Of a DNA stretch of 64,000 bases, positions 27,533-35,441 are shown one piece after another. The stretch is from CAYOYK01 sp964408185 (GTDB lineage Bacteria; Bacillota; Clostridia; Christensenellales; Aristaeellaceae). The stretch covers positions 7,118-71,117 of the forward strand of contig CAYOYK010000009.1 in the NCBI GenBank assembly GCA_964408185.1. The letters run 5' to 3'. How positions within the stretch are numbered: the first letter of the stretch is position 1; each line of letters opens with the position of its first letter. The notes under the pieces were generated by a model. It was not told where the DNA came from, ran no database searches, and saw nothing but the letters and a program-made list of their open reading frames with translations. The position numbers were made by a program, and so were the translations under genes.

Positions 27533-28204
27533 TTAACCCTCCATCCGGTAACCCACGCCGCGCACCGTCTGCACCTGCTCGCCGCACGCGCCCAGCTTCT
27601 GCCGCAGCGTCGCCACGTGCATATCCACCGTGCGGGTATCGCCCGCAAAGGCCACGCCCCACACGCTGTCCAAAAGCTGCTCGCGGCTGAGCGCCATGCC
27701 TCGGTTGCGGAGCAGCGCGCGCAAAAGCTCATACTCCTTGGGCGTCAGCTCGACAGGCTGGCCGCCCGCCAGAACGGCGTGCCGCGCCGGATCCAGCTCG
27801 ATCTCCCCCAGCCGGAGCGTCCTGTCCTCGGCGGGGCGCGCGGAACGGCGCAGCACCGCCTTGACGCGGCTCAATAGCTCCATTACGCCGAAGGGCTTCA
27901 CCACGTAATCGTCCGCGCCGCTATCCAGCCCCAGCACCTTGTCCATCTCCGTGCCCTTGGCGGTGAGCATAATCACGGGAATCGCGCGCGTGCGCTCGTC
28001 GGCGCGCAGCGCGTGCAGGAGCGCAAAGCCGTTCGCGTCGGGCAGCATCACATCCAGCAGCGCCAAATCGGGCGTTTCCCGCGCGACCGCCTTTTGAAAC
28101 GCCGCCCCGGTCTCAAAGCCGACGCACGGATACCCCGCCTGATTCAGCGCGTAGACAATCAGCTCGCGGATGCTCGCGTCGTCCTCCACGGAATAGATTT
28201 TCAT
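27533..28204 (-). CDS. phoP: PhoP/PhoB-type response regulator
   Basis: The 223-residue OmpR-family regulator begins MKIYSVEDDASIRELI. The phosphorylated Asp is in LALLDVMLP, with Lys in MLTAKG. The winged-helix output domain shows LTPKEYELLRALLRNRG and TVDMHVATLRQKLG. It is the expected DNA-binding partner of the kinase downstream and should act on the Pho box in front of pstS. The start ATG 28204 overlaps the phoU stop (ATGA), so it is translationally coupled. The longer upstream frame is not used. Confidence 0.93.
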   Translation of the reverse strand: MKIYSVEDDASIRELIVYALNQAGYPCVGFETGAAFQKAVARETPDLALLDVMLPDANGFALLHALRADERTRAIPVIMLTAKGTEMDKVLGLDSGADDYVVKPFGVMELLSRVKAVLRRSARPAEDRTLRLGEIELDPARHAVLAGGQPVELTPKEYELLRALLRNRGMALSREQLLDSVWGVAFAGDTRTVDMHVATLRQKLGACGEQVQTVRGVGYRMEG

Positions 28205-28860
28205 GACAGCTTCTCCCCTTTGTACAGGCCCGTTACGGCAAACTGCACCCACTCGGCGATGTTTGTGGCGTGGTCGGCGATGCGCTCCAAGTACTTGGCG
28301 ATCATGAGCATATCCAGCGCCGCCATGCCGCGCGCGGGCCGATCGGCGAGGATGCGCACCAGCTCGTCCTTCACCTGCAAAAACAGCGCGTCCACCACAT
28401 CGTCATGCGCGATGACCTGCGCCGCCAAGCCCACGTCCCGCTTGACATACGCGTCGATGGCGCGGCGCACCATGCCGCCGGCCTCGCCGGCCATGCGCGC
28501 GATGGGCGCGGGCGGCGCGACCGAATCGGCCACCTCCGGCATGGTAACGATCTCCGCGATATCCTGCGCCTGATCGCCCACGCGCTCCATATCGGTAATC
28601 ATCTTCAGCGCGGCGGATACCAGCCGCAGGTCGCGCGCGACCGGCTGCTGACGCAGCAGCATGTTGAAGCAGAGCGACTCGATATCCCGCTCCTTGCGGT
28701 CAACGGCGGGATCGTTCCCGTAGATCTCGCGCGCCTTGGGCACGTTATGGGTCAGCAGCGCGTCGCACGCGCCCTCGATGGCCGCCTCCACCATGGCGCC
28801 CATCAGTATCAGCTCCTGATTGAGCTGCTCAAGCTGCTCGTCAAACTGGCTGCGCATCAT
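28201..28860 (-). CDS. phoU: Phosphate signalling protein PhoU
   Basis: The 219-residue helical protein has the two PhoU three-helix repeats, with metal-binding motifs ERVGDQAQDIAEI and ERIADHATNIAEW. PhoU links the Pst transporter to the PhoR kinase and restrains phosphate uptake and the Pho response. The start ATG 28860 overlaps the pstB stop by ATGA and has GGGGAGG upstream. The distal end overlaps phoP by ATGA. The order pstB-phoU-phoP-phoR places the whole sensory chain in one transcript. Confidence 0.96.
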   Translation of the reverse strand: MMRSQFDEQLEQLNQELILMGAMVEAAIEGACDALLTHNVPKAREIYGNDPAVDRKERDIESLCFNMLLRQQPVARDLRLVSAALKMITDMERVGDQAQDIAEIVTMPEVADSVAPPAPIARMAGEAGGMVRRAIDAYVKRDVGLAAQVIAHDDVVDALFLQVKDELVRILADRPARGMAALDMLMIAKYLERIADHATNIAEWVQFAVTGLYKGEKLS

Positions 28861-29606
28861 CCAAACCTCCCCGTGATGTAGTCCTCGGTGCGCTTGTCGC
28901 GCGGTGTGGAAAAGAGAACGCTCGTATCGTCGTACTCCACCACCTCGCCCAGCAGGAAGAACGCGGTTTTGTTGGCAATGCGGAGCGCCTGCTGCATGTT
29001 GTGGGTTACGATGACAATAGTATAATCGGTTTGGAGCCGCATCACAAGCTCTTCTATTTTCCCGGTGGAAATCGGGTCGAGGGCGGAGGTCGGCTCGTCC
29101 ATCAGCAGCACCTCCGGCTTTACGGCCAGCGCGCGCGCGATGCAAAGCCGCTGCTGCTGCCCGCCGGATAGCCCCAGCGCGCTCTTGTTCAGCCTGTCCT
29201 TGAGCTCATCCCAGATGGCCGCGCCGCGCAGGCTTTCCTCCACCAGCATATCCAGCCTTGCCTTGCCCCGGACGCCGTGCGTGCGCGGGCCGTAGGCGAC
29301 ATTGTCGTACACGGTCATGGGAAACGGGTTGGGCTTTTGGAACACCATGCCCACGCGCTTGCGCAGCTCGTTTACATCCGTTTGCGGCGCGTAAACGTCC
29401 AACTCGTCCAGCAAAACGCTGCCCGTGATGCGGCAGCCCTGCACGAGGTCGTTCATGCGGTTGAGGGACTTTAGCAGCGTGGACTTGCCGCACCCGCTGG
29501 GCCCGATAAACGCCGTGACCCCGTGCTCCGGGATTTGCAGGTTGACAGCCTTGAGCGCATGGAACGCGCTGTAATACAAATCGAGGTTCTCAACGGTAAA
29601 CTTCAT
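28857..29606 (-). CDS. pstB: Phosphate ABC transporter ATP-binding protein PstB
   Basis: The 249-residue ATPase has Walker A GPSGCGKST, the PstB-typical KPNPFPMTVYDNVAYGPR, signature LSGGQQQRLCIARAL, Walker B VLLMDEPTSALDP and the switch His in VTHNMQQA. It powers PstC-PstA for high-affinity phosphate uptake. It follows pstA by 18 nt with an AAGGAGGAACGAG ribosome site and overlaps phoU. Confidence 0.97.
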   Translation of the reverse strand: MKFTVENLDLYYSAFHALKAVNLQIPEHGVTAFIGPSGCGKSTLLKSLNRMNDLVQGCRITGSVLLDELDVYAPQTDVNELRKRVGMVFQKPNPFPMTVYDNVAYGPRTHGVRGKARLDMLVEESLRGAAIWDELKDRLNKSALGLSGGQQQRLCIARALAVKPEVLLMDEPTSALDPISTGKIEELVMRLQTDYTIVIVTHNMQQALRIANKTAFFLLGEVVEYDDTSVLFSTPRDKRTEDYITGRFG

Positions 29607-29624
29607 CTCGTTCCTCCTTCTGCT

Positions 29625-30464
29625 TCAGCCCGCGTTTTTGGCGCAGCGCTTGGCGATGCCCGCGGAGAGGGCGTTCATCAAAAACACAATCAGCATCAGC
29701 ACTGCGGCGGTGGCGTAGGCCTCGCCGACGTGCAGGCCCTCGCCAGAGAGCACGTACACATGCACCGCCAGCGTGGAGCCGCTGTCCATTGGGTTTACGG
29801 CAAACTGCGCCACCGTGCCGGAGGTGTAAATCAGCGCGGCGGTCTCGCCGACGATGCGGCCCATCGCCAGGATGATCCCCGAAAAAATTCCGCCGGAGGC
29901 CGGGGGCAGCACGACCTGCATCACCGTGCGCAGCTTGCCCGCGCCCAGCGCGAGGCTGCCCTCGCGGTAGCCGTCCGGCACGGAGAGCAGCGCCTCCTCG
30001 GTGGTGCGCAGAATGAGCGGCAGCACCATGATCGCCAGCGTCAGCGCGCCGGAGAGCATCGAGTAGCTCCAGCGCAGCGCCGTGACGAACAGGATCATCC
30101 CAAACAGGCCGTACAGGATGCTTGGGATGCCGGAGAGCGTCTCGGCCGTCACGCGCACAATCCTGACCAGCCTGCTGCCCTTGGGCGCATACTCCGCCAG
30201 ATAGATCGCGCCGCCTACGCCGAGCGGCGCGGCGATGGCCAGCGCCAGCACGGTCATCCATACGGTGTTGAACAGCGCGGGCAGCAGCGATACGTTGTCG
30301 CTGGTGTAGGTTGGGGAAAACAGCTCCGGCGTCAGGTACGGCGCGCCCTTGGCCAGCACGTAGCCGACGATGAACAGCAGCGCGCAGCACGGCACGGCCG
30401 AGGCCAGCGCGCAGGCAAGCCGCGCCAGCAGCGAAAGCGGATGCTTCAGCCGGTTCCGTATCAT
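29625..30464 (-). CDS. pstA: Phosphate ABC transporter permease PstA
   Basis: The 279-residue permease has about six membrane helices and the conserved permease loop EALLSVPDGYREGSLALGAG, followed by IILAMGRIVGETAALIYTSG. PstA and PstC form the inner-membrane channel. The start ATG 30464 overlaps the pstC stop by 4 nt (ATGA), with AAAGGAGGCGGGCCGC upstream. A much longer frame reaching back through pstC is an artefact of the GC-rich code. Confidence 0.95.
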   Translation of the reverse strand: MIRNRLKHPLSLLARLACALASAVPCCALLFIVGYVLAKGAPYLTPELFSPTYTSDNVSLLPALFNTVWMTVLALAIAAPLGVGGAIYLAEYAPKGSRLVRIVRVTAETLSGIPSILYGLFGMILFVTALRWSYSMLSGALTLAIMVLPLILRTTEEALLSVPDGYREGSLALGAGKLRTVMQVVLPPASGGIFSGIILAMGRIVGETAALIYTSGTVAQFAVNPMDSGSTLAVHVYVLSGEGLHVGEAYATAAVLMLIVFLMNALSAGIAKRCAKNAG

Positions 30465-31315
30465 GCGGCCCGCCTCCTTTTGATCAGCGAGAACAGCGTG
30501 TTGATGAGCAGGATAAACACAAACAGCACCACGCCGGTGGCGATGAGCGCCTCGCGGTGAAGATCGGCCGCGTAGCCCATCTCCATCACGATGTTCACCG
30601 TCAGGGTGCGGATGCCCTTGAGCAGCCCGGCCGGCATGCGCGCCTGACTGCCCGCCACCATCATCACCGCCGTGGTCTCGCCGATGGCGCGGCCCACGCC
30701 CAGCACGATCCCGCTCATCACGCCGGACTTGGCGGCGGGCAGCATCACGCGGAATACGCTGCGCTCCGGCGTCGCGCCCAAGGCGAGGCTGCCCTCGTAG
30801 TAGCTTTCGGGCACCTGCCTGAGCGACGAATAGGCGACCTGTATGATCGACGGCAAAATCATGATCGCCAGCAGCACGCTCGCCGTCAGGATGGAAAAGC
30901 CCTTGCCGCCGAATGTCTCGCGCACAAACGGCACCAGCACCGTAAGCCCGAACAGCCCGTACACCACGCTGGGAATCCCCGCCAGCAGCGAGACCGCCGG
31001 CTGCAACACCCGGAGCGCGCCCTTGCGGGCGAACCGCGCCATGTACACCGCCGTGAGGACGGCAATGGGCGCGCCCAGCAAAACCGCGCCCGCCGTGATG
31101 TACACGGAGCCGAGGATCATCGGCAATATGCCGTAGATATTGTTGCCGGGCTTCCATTTTTCGCCCGTGAGGAACGCCAGCGCGTCCACCTTGCCAAAGA
31201 ACGGCAGGCCGTTGGCGAACAGGAACGCGCAGATCAGCGCGACGGCCAAAACGCAGGCGCATGCGGCCGCGCAGAACGCGAGCCGCATGGCGTTTTCCTT
31301 GAGCCTTGTGTTCAC
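30461..31315 (-). CDS. pstC: Phosphate ABC transporter permease PstC
   Basis: The 284-residue permease has about six membrane helices. The first reads LAFCAAACACVLAVALICAF, and the conserved loop is SSLRQVPESYYEGSLALGAT followed by VLGVGRAIGETTAVMMVAG. I chose GTG 31315, which overlaps the pstS stop (GTGA) and has GGGAAG 7 nt upstream; a GTG at 31330 lacks a ribosome site. It is coupled to pstS and pstA on both sides. Confidence 0.95.
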   Translation of the reverse strand: MNTRLKENAMRLAFCAAACACVLAVALICAFLFANGLPFFGKVDALAFLTGEKWKPGNNIYGILPMILGSVYITAGAVLLGAPIAVLTAVYMARFARKGALRVLQPAVSLLAGIPSVVYGLFGLTVLVPFVRETFGGKGFSILTASVLLAIMILPSIIQVAYSSLRQVPESYYEGSLALGATPERSVFRVMLPAAKSGVMSGIVLGVGRAIGETTAVMMVAGSQARMPAGLLKGIRTLTVNIVMEMGYAADLHREALIATGVVLFVFILLINTLFSLIKRRRAA

Positions 31316-32166
31316 TGGAGTTCTTCCCACGTCAGCGTTTCGCCGGTAAAGATCGCCTTCACCTGCTCAAGCGTCAGGTCGTCGTGGGGGTTCGCGTTGT
31401 TCACGATGACCGCGATGCCGTCCATGGCGATTGTGGTGCCCGTGACGCCCGCCTCGGTCTCGCTGTCCTTGAGGGCGCGGGAGGCCATGCCGATATCGCA
31501 CACGCCGTCGATGACGCTCTTCATGCCGGTGGTCGAATCGCTCTGCTGGATTTCGATCTCGGCGTTGGGGTTGACCAGCAGGTAGGCTTCCTTGAGCTTT
31601 TCCATGATCGGGGTCACGCTGGACGAGCCCGCTACGACAATCTTGCCCGCGATTTGGCTGCCCGCGTAGGCCTCGGCGGCTTCCAGCGGGATGTAGCCGT
31701 TGTCCGCGACCACCTGCTGCCCCTCGGCGGACAGAATGAAGGCGATAAAGTCGGCGGCGACGTCGCTTACCTCCGCCCTGACGGCGATGTTGAATGGACG
31801 GCTGAGGGGATACGCGCCCGCCTGAATGTTGGCGACGGTCGCCTCTACGCCGCCGATTTTCGCGGCCTTGACGGTATCGTTCAGGCTGCCCAGCGAGAGG
31901 TAGCCGATGGCGTTCTCGTCGCCGGCGACGGTGGTCATCATCACGTTGGTGGAGTTGGTCACGATGGCCTCGTCCGTGGTGTTGTCAACCTTCTCGCCCG
32001 CCTCGTTCTTTTGCTCCACGCCGGTCAGCTCCACAAACGCGCCGCGCGTGCCGCTGCCGTCCTCGCGGGAGCAAACGGTGATCTCGCCGCCCGTCTCCGC
32101 GCACGCGCTTGCCGCGCCCAGCGCCAACGCCAGCAGAATGCCCATTACCTTTTTGCCATTGCTCAT
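31312..32166 (-). CDS. pstS: Phosphate-binding protein PstS, apparently circularly permuted
   Basis: This 284-residue exported protein has a signal sequence (VMGILLALALGAASACA); whether Cys is a lipoprotein anchor is unclear. In ordinary PstS the phosphate loop GSTSVTP and DIGMASR come first, and SREDGSGTRGAF comes in the second half. Here the order is reversed. SREDGSGTRGAF, NAIGYLSLGS and YPLSRPFN precede a linker (AYAGSQIAGK), then AGSSSVTPIMEKL, DIGMASRALKD, DGIAVIVNN and FTGETLTWEEL end the protein. All phosphate-contact motifs are present, so it should still bind phosphate. The start ATG 32166 has AGGAGGATACGGAA. It is the first gene of the pst-pho operon behind a Pho box. Confidence 0.9.
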   Translation of the reverse strand: MSNGKKVMGILLALALGAASACAETGGEITVCSREDGSGTRGAFVELTGVEQKNEAGEKVDNTTDEAIVTNSTNVMMTTVAGDENAIGYLSLGSLNDTVKAAKIGGVEATVANIQAGAYPLSRPFNIAVRAEVSDVAADFIAFILSAEGQQVVADNGYIPLEAAEAYAGSQIAGKIVVAGSSSVTPIMEKLKEAYLLVNPNAEIEIQQSDSTTGMKSVIDGVCDIGMASRALKDSETEAGVTGTTIAMDGIAVIVNNANPHDDLTLEQVKAIFTGETLTWEELQ

Positions 32167-32211
32167 TTCCGTATCCTCCTCAAATCCTCTTTGCTTTCTT
32201 GGTACGGGAAT

Positions 32212-32265
32212 AGCATAGCAAGCCATGGTAAAGGGCGTGTCATGGCTGTGTAAAGGTTGTGTAAA
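32212..32265 (-). promoter_or_regulatory. Pho-box promoter of pstS
   Basis: On the minus strand four 11-bp direct repeats (TTTACACAACC, TTTACACAGCC, ATGACACGCCC, TTTACCATGGC) run from 32265 to 32222. A TATGCT -10 (32217-32212) follows 4 bp later, with no proper -35. TTnACA repeats every 11 bp are the PhoP-box pattern of Firmicutes. Confidence 0.85.
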
Positions 32266-32311
32266 ATTGAGCTTTGAACGGGGCGCGGCAATCCGCCGAA
32301 CGAGCGCGCCG

Positions 32312-32755
32312 CTATACCGTCCGCTCGTCCAGCTCCCGCAGCAGCTCCCCCTCGATTTGGATGATCTCGTCAATCGCAAGAGCTTTTCCATCCGTCAGCA
32401 CGACCTGCCGCGCGAAGCCGTCCACCCGCTTTACGCGGCCGGACAGGGTTGTGTACGCGCCGCCGCGCTTTTTTTCATCCGGCCGAAAAAACGTAAACGT
32501 CGCCTCCGGGCGCTCGTCGATATGGTCCTGCAGCAGCTGGAGCTTATCGTTCAGCAGGCTCTTCGCGTCGTCGTCCAGCTCGACCCTGCGGTCGGTCAGC
32601 CGCGCCGTTTCCGCAACGGCCTCGCCGTAGCCCGTGAGCGCCGCAAAGGGCGAAAACTGCGCCGCGCGGCCCTCCATGGACATCTGCGGATGCTTGCCCG
32701 ATACGTGATGCGGCAGATGAATGAGATCGTCGTAGCGATGCGGATCGTCCGGCAT
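32312..32755 (-). CDS. YolD-like family protein
   Basis: The 147-residue protein matches YolD-like proteins. It has a start MPDDPHRYDDLIHLPHHVSGKH-type segment, MEGRAAQFSPFAALTGY near residue 28, and FFRPDEKKRGGAYTTLSGRVKRVD near residue 88. YolD proteins are encoded beside UvrX/DinB-type polymerases, and this is the case here (12 nt apart, polymerase first). The role is unknown; an accessory to translesion synthesis is inferred from linkage. ATG 32755 follows AAGGAGG. Confidence 0.85.
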   Translation of the reverse strand: MPDDPHRYDDLIHLPHHVSGKHPQMSMEGRAAQFSPFAALTGYGEAVAETARLTDRRVELDDDAKSLLNDKLQLLQDHIDERPEATFTFFRPDEKKRGGAYTTLSGRVKRVDGFARQVVLTDGKALAIDEIIQIEGELLRELDERTV

Positions 32756-32767
32756 GCGTCATCCTCC

Positions 32768-34288
32768 TTACGCCTTATGGCCGCCGATTTGCTTGTTGCG
32801 CTGCATGGCCGTAGCGCCCTCCTCAAAGTTGGTGCCCTTCAGGATGGCGTTTTTGCCGTACTTCCGCTTGATTTGCAGCATTGCGCGCTGGAGCCGCTTT
32901 TCCTCCGCGAGCGCCTCGCTTTCGGCCCTGCGCGCCGCGTCCAGCGCCGCGTAGTCCGTAAAGAGGTCGAGCTGCTCCTGCGCGGGCCGTTCGGGCACGC
33001 GGCTTTCCTCGGTCAGGCGGTTTGCCGTCACGTTGACGCGGCGGATCGTCAGCCCCTTGTCCACAATTCGGTCGTACAGCGTCAGCATCCCCTCCATCAG
33101 CAGCCGCGTGGAGGACGTTTGCCTGCCCAGATTGGCCGAACCATGCGCCGCCTTGGGCGTGGCGCGGCCGTAGAAATCGGTGGTCGTCGGCCCGGCGTAG
33201 GCCCGTCTGCGCGCCGGGTCGCTCAGATTCTCGACGTCGTAGCCGATGGTCAGAACGAGCTGGTCGGTCACAAGGCCCTTGTCCACCAGCTCCAACGCCA
33301 GCAGCTCGGTCATTTCCCGGACGATCAGCCTGCCCTTGTCAAACGGGTAGGGGCACGACAGCACCTGCCCCGTGCCAAGGCTGCTGCTCTGCGGCTTGTA
33401 GGCCTTTACGTCGGCAATGGCACAGGGCTCCCAGCCCCACGCGTGGTCGATCAGCAGCTCCGCGTTTACGCCAAAGAGCTTATACAGCAGATCCTCGTTG
33501 TGGCGGTCCCTCGGCCCGCCCAGCGAACAGCGCGCGATATCGCCCATTGTGTACAGCCCGTTTTCCTCCAGCTTTTGCGCATACCCGCGCCCAACGCGCC
33601 AAAAGTCCTTCAGCGGGCGATGCGTCCAGAGCTGCCGGCGGTAGGATTCCTCGTCCAGTTCCGCGATGCGCACGCCGTCCTGATCGGGCGGGCTGCGCTT
33701 CGCCCAGATATCCATGGCGACCTTGCCCAAATACAGGTTGCTCCCGATTCCGGCCGTCGCGGTAATCCCCGTTGTATGCAGCACGTCGTGGATCATGCGC
33801 ATGGCCAGCTCGCGCGCCGTAAGCCCGTAGGTTGCCAAGTAGCAGGTCACATCGATAAACACCTCGTCGATGGAATACACGTGGATATCCTCGGCGGAAA
33901 CATACTTGAGGTAGGTATTGTAGATGTCCGTGCTCGCCTTCATGTACCGCGCCATCTGCGGCGGCGCGACGATGTACCCAAGCGCCAGCGCAGGGTCGGC
34001 CCGCAGCTCCGGCTCGTTGCTGGACTCCCCGGCCAGCCGCCCGCCCGGAGCCAGCCGCCTCCGCTGCGCATTGACCTGCTCCACCCGCTGCACGACCTCA
34101 AAAAGCCGGGGGCGGCCCGGTACGCCGTAGGCCTTCAGCGAGGGGGTAACCGCCAAGCAGATGGTCTTTTCCGTGCGGCTCGCGTCGGCCACGACCAAGT
34201 GCGTGGTCATGGGGTCGAGGCCGCGCTCCACACACTCCACGGAGGCGAAGAAGCTCTTGAGGTCGATGCACAAATAGGTACGGTTCAC
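32768..34288 (-). CDS. Y-family DNA polymerase (UvrX/UmuC-like)
   Basis: This 506-residue translesion polymerase has the palm residues Asp9 in CIDLKSFFASVE and SIDEVFIDVT near residue 140. The helix-hairpin-helix region and little-finger domain follow. Its length and an extended C-terminus (ending HKA) are like UvrX/YqjW rather than short DinB. The start is GTG 34288 after GGAGGGAGCGCAG. It leads a two-gene unit with the YolD-like gene. The promoter carries an imperfect LexA-type box, which would put it in the SOS response. Confidence 0.93.
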   Translation of the reverse strand: MNRTYLCIDLKSFFASVECVERGLDPMTTHLVVADASRTEKTICLAVTPSLKAYGVPGRPRLFEVVQRVEQVNAQRRRLAPGGRLAGESSNEPELRADPALALGYIVAPPQMARYMKASTDIYNTYLKYVSAEDIHVYSIDEVFIDVTCYLATYGLTARELAMRMIHDVLHTTGITATAGIGSNLYLGKVAMDIWAKRSPPDQDGVRIAELDEESYRRQLWTHRPLKDFWRVGRGYAQKLEENGLYTMGDIARCSLGGPRDRHNEDLLYKLFGVNAELLIDHAWGWEPCAIADVKAYKPQSSSLGTGQVLSCPYPFDKGRLIVREMTELLALELVDKGLVTDQLVLTIGYDVENLSDPARRRAYAGPTTTDFYGRATPKAAHGSANLGRQTSSTRLLMEGMLTLYDRIVDKGLTIRRVNVTANRLTEESRVPERPAQEQLDLFTDYAALDAARRAESEALAEEKRLQRAMLQIKRKYGKNAILKGTNFEEGATAMQRNKQIGGHKA

Positions 34289-34320
34289 CTGCGCTCCCTC
34301 CCCCCGCGTTCGCTGCTCCC

Positions 34321-34358
34321 ATTATAGCATATCCACCACAAAGGGGAATAGGTGTTCG
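34321..34358 (-). promoter_or_regulatory. polY promoter with imperfect LexA box
   Basis: On the minus strand TATAAT (34326-34321) is preceded by TGC. Upstream, CGAACACCTATTCC (34358-34345) is close to the Gram-positive SOS box CGAAC-N4-GTTCG, with mismatches in the second half. Confidence 0.5.
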
Positions 34359-34421
34359 CCTTCCAAATGTGCGCATTTTCTCCTAAACGCCAAGGAACCC
34401 GTCTGCCGCTTGCATGACGGC

Positions 34422-34510
34422 AGGCCCGGAGGCGCGGGCACCGCCGCCATGCGCGCGATAGGCCCGGTGGCGCATGCGCTGCCGCCAAGCGCCCGATAAG
34501 CCCCGATGCA
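34422..34510 (+). repeat. Small 38-bp tandem repeat
   Basis: Two 38-bp units start at 34422 and 34460 (AGGCCCGG...GCCGCCA...CGAT, 31 of 38 identical) and a partial third starts at 34498. It lies in the 357-bp spacer between the polymerase and the GNAT gene, which otherwise holds only the two promoters. Confidence 0.7.
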
Positions 34511-34582
34511 CAGTCTCCCGCGCGGCAGTTGGAGATGGAAGCGCCGCCTCTATCGGCCCCGCCCGCAGCCGCTCCGCGCTCG

Positions 34583-34611
34583 TTGAAATCGGCACGCGGA
34601 TGTGGTATCAT
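34583..34611 (+). promoter_or_regulatory. Promoter of the GNAT-YoaP gene
   Basis: TTGAAA (34583-34588), 17 bp, TATCAT (34606-34611) with TGG before it. Confidence 0.75.
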
Positions 34612-34645
34612 TACGCCAACAAACCTTACAAGCGAGGCGACCCGT

Positions 34646-35407
34646 ATGGAGAACGCGCCGATGGATCTGATCTGCCTGACGGAGGATAACCTTGCCGGCG
34701 AGCACCTGTGCTGCATCATCCGCAGCAAAAAGGCCCACCCCGGCGTCGAGGCCAAGCGCCAATGGCTGGCTGAGCGGCTGCGGGAGGGCCATGTGTTCCG
34801 CAAGCTCAACGCCAAGGCTACGGTGTTTATTGAGTACGCGCCGCTGGAGACCGCGTGGGTCCCCGTGCTGGGGGACGGCTATCTGTACGTCTACTGCCTG
34901 TGGGCCGCCGGGGAATACAAGGGCAAGGGCTACGGCCGCGCGCTGATGGAAAGCTGCCTTGCCGACGCGCGGCGGCAGGGCAAATCCGGCGTGTGCATGC
35001 TGGGCGCGGCCAAGCAAAAGGCATGGCTGACCGATCAGTCGTTCGCTAAGCGCTTCGGCTTTGCGTGCGTGGATACGACCGACGACGGCTACGAGCTGCT
35101 GGCCTGCTCCTTTAACGGAGCCAAGCCCCGCTTTACGGACAGGGCGAAGCGCGGCACGATAGAGAGCCAAGAGCTGACGATCTACTACGACCTGCAATGC
35201 CCCTATGTGACGCAGGGCGTTGAGACCGTCCGCGCCTACTGCGCGGAGAACGGCGTGCCCGTTACGTTTGTGCTGGTGGACACGCTGCAAAAGGCCAAGG
35301 CGCTGCCCTGCGCCTTTAACAACTGGGCGGCGTTTTACAAGGGCAGGCTGCAAACCGTCAACCTGCTGCTGGATCCCGACGCGCTCCGGCGGATCCTCAG
35401 CAAATAA
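34646..35407 (+). CDS. GNAT N-acetyltransferase with YoaP domain
   Basis: The 253-residue protein has an N-terminal GNAT domain with the acetyl-CoA loop (EYKGKGYGRALM, near residue 92). It ends with a YoaP-type domain (TIYYDLQCPYV...FNNWAAFYKGRLQTVNLLL). YoaP proteins are uncharacterised acetyltransferases of Firmicutes. No signal peptide. ATG 34646 follows GAGGCGACCCGT. An upstream frame would read through the promoter. The next gene begins 35 nt later and may be in the same mRNA. Confidence 0.88.
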   Translation: MENAPMDLICLTEDNLAGEHLCCIIRSKKAHPGVEAKRQWLAERLREGHVFRKLNAKATVFIEYAPLETAWVPVLGDGYLYVYCLWAAGEYKGKGYGRALMESCLADARRQGKSGVCMLGAAKQKAWLTDQSFAKRFGFACVDTTDDGYELLACSFNGAKPRFTDRAKRGTIESQELTIYYDLQCPYVTQGVETVRAYCAENGVPVTFVLVDTLQKAKALPCAFNNWAAFYKGRLQTVNLLLDPDALRRILSK

Positions 35408-35441
35408 GCGCGCGCTCCGCACAACATAAAGAAAGGAATGT

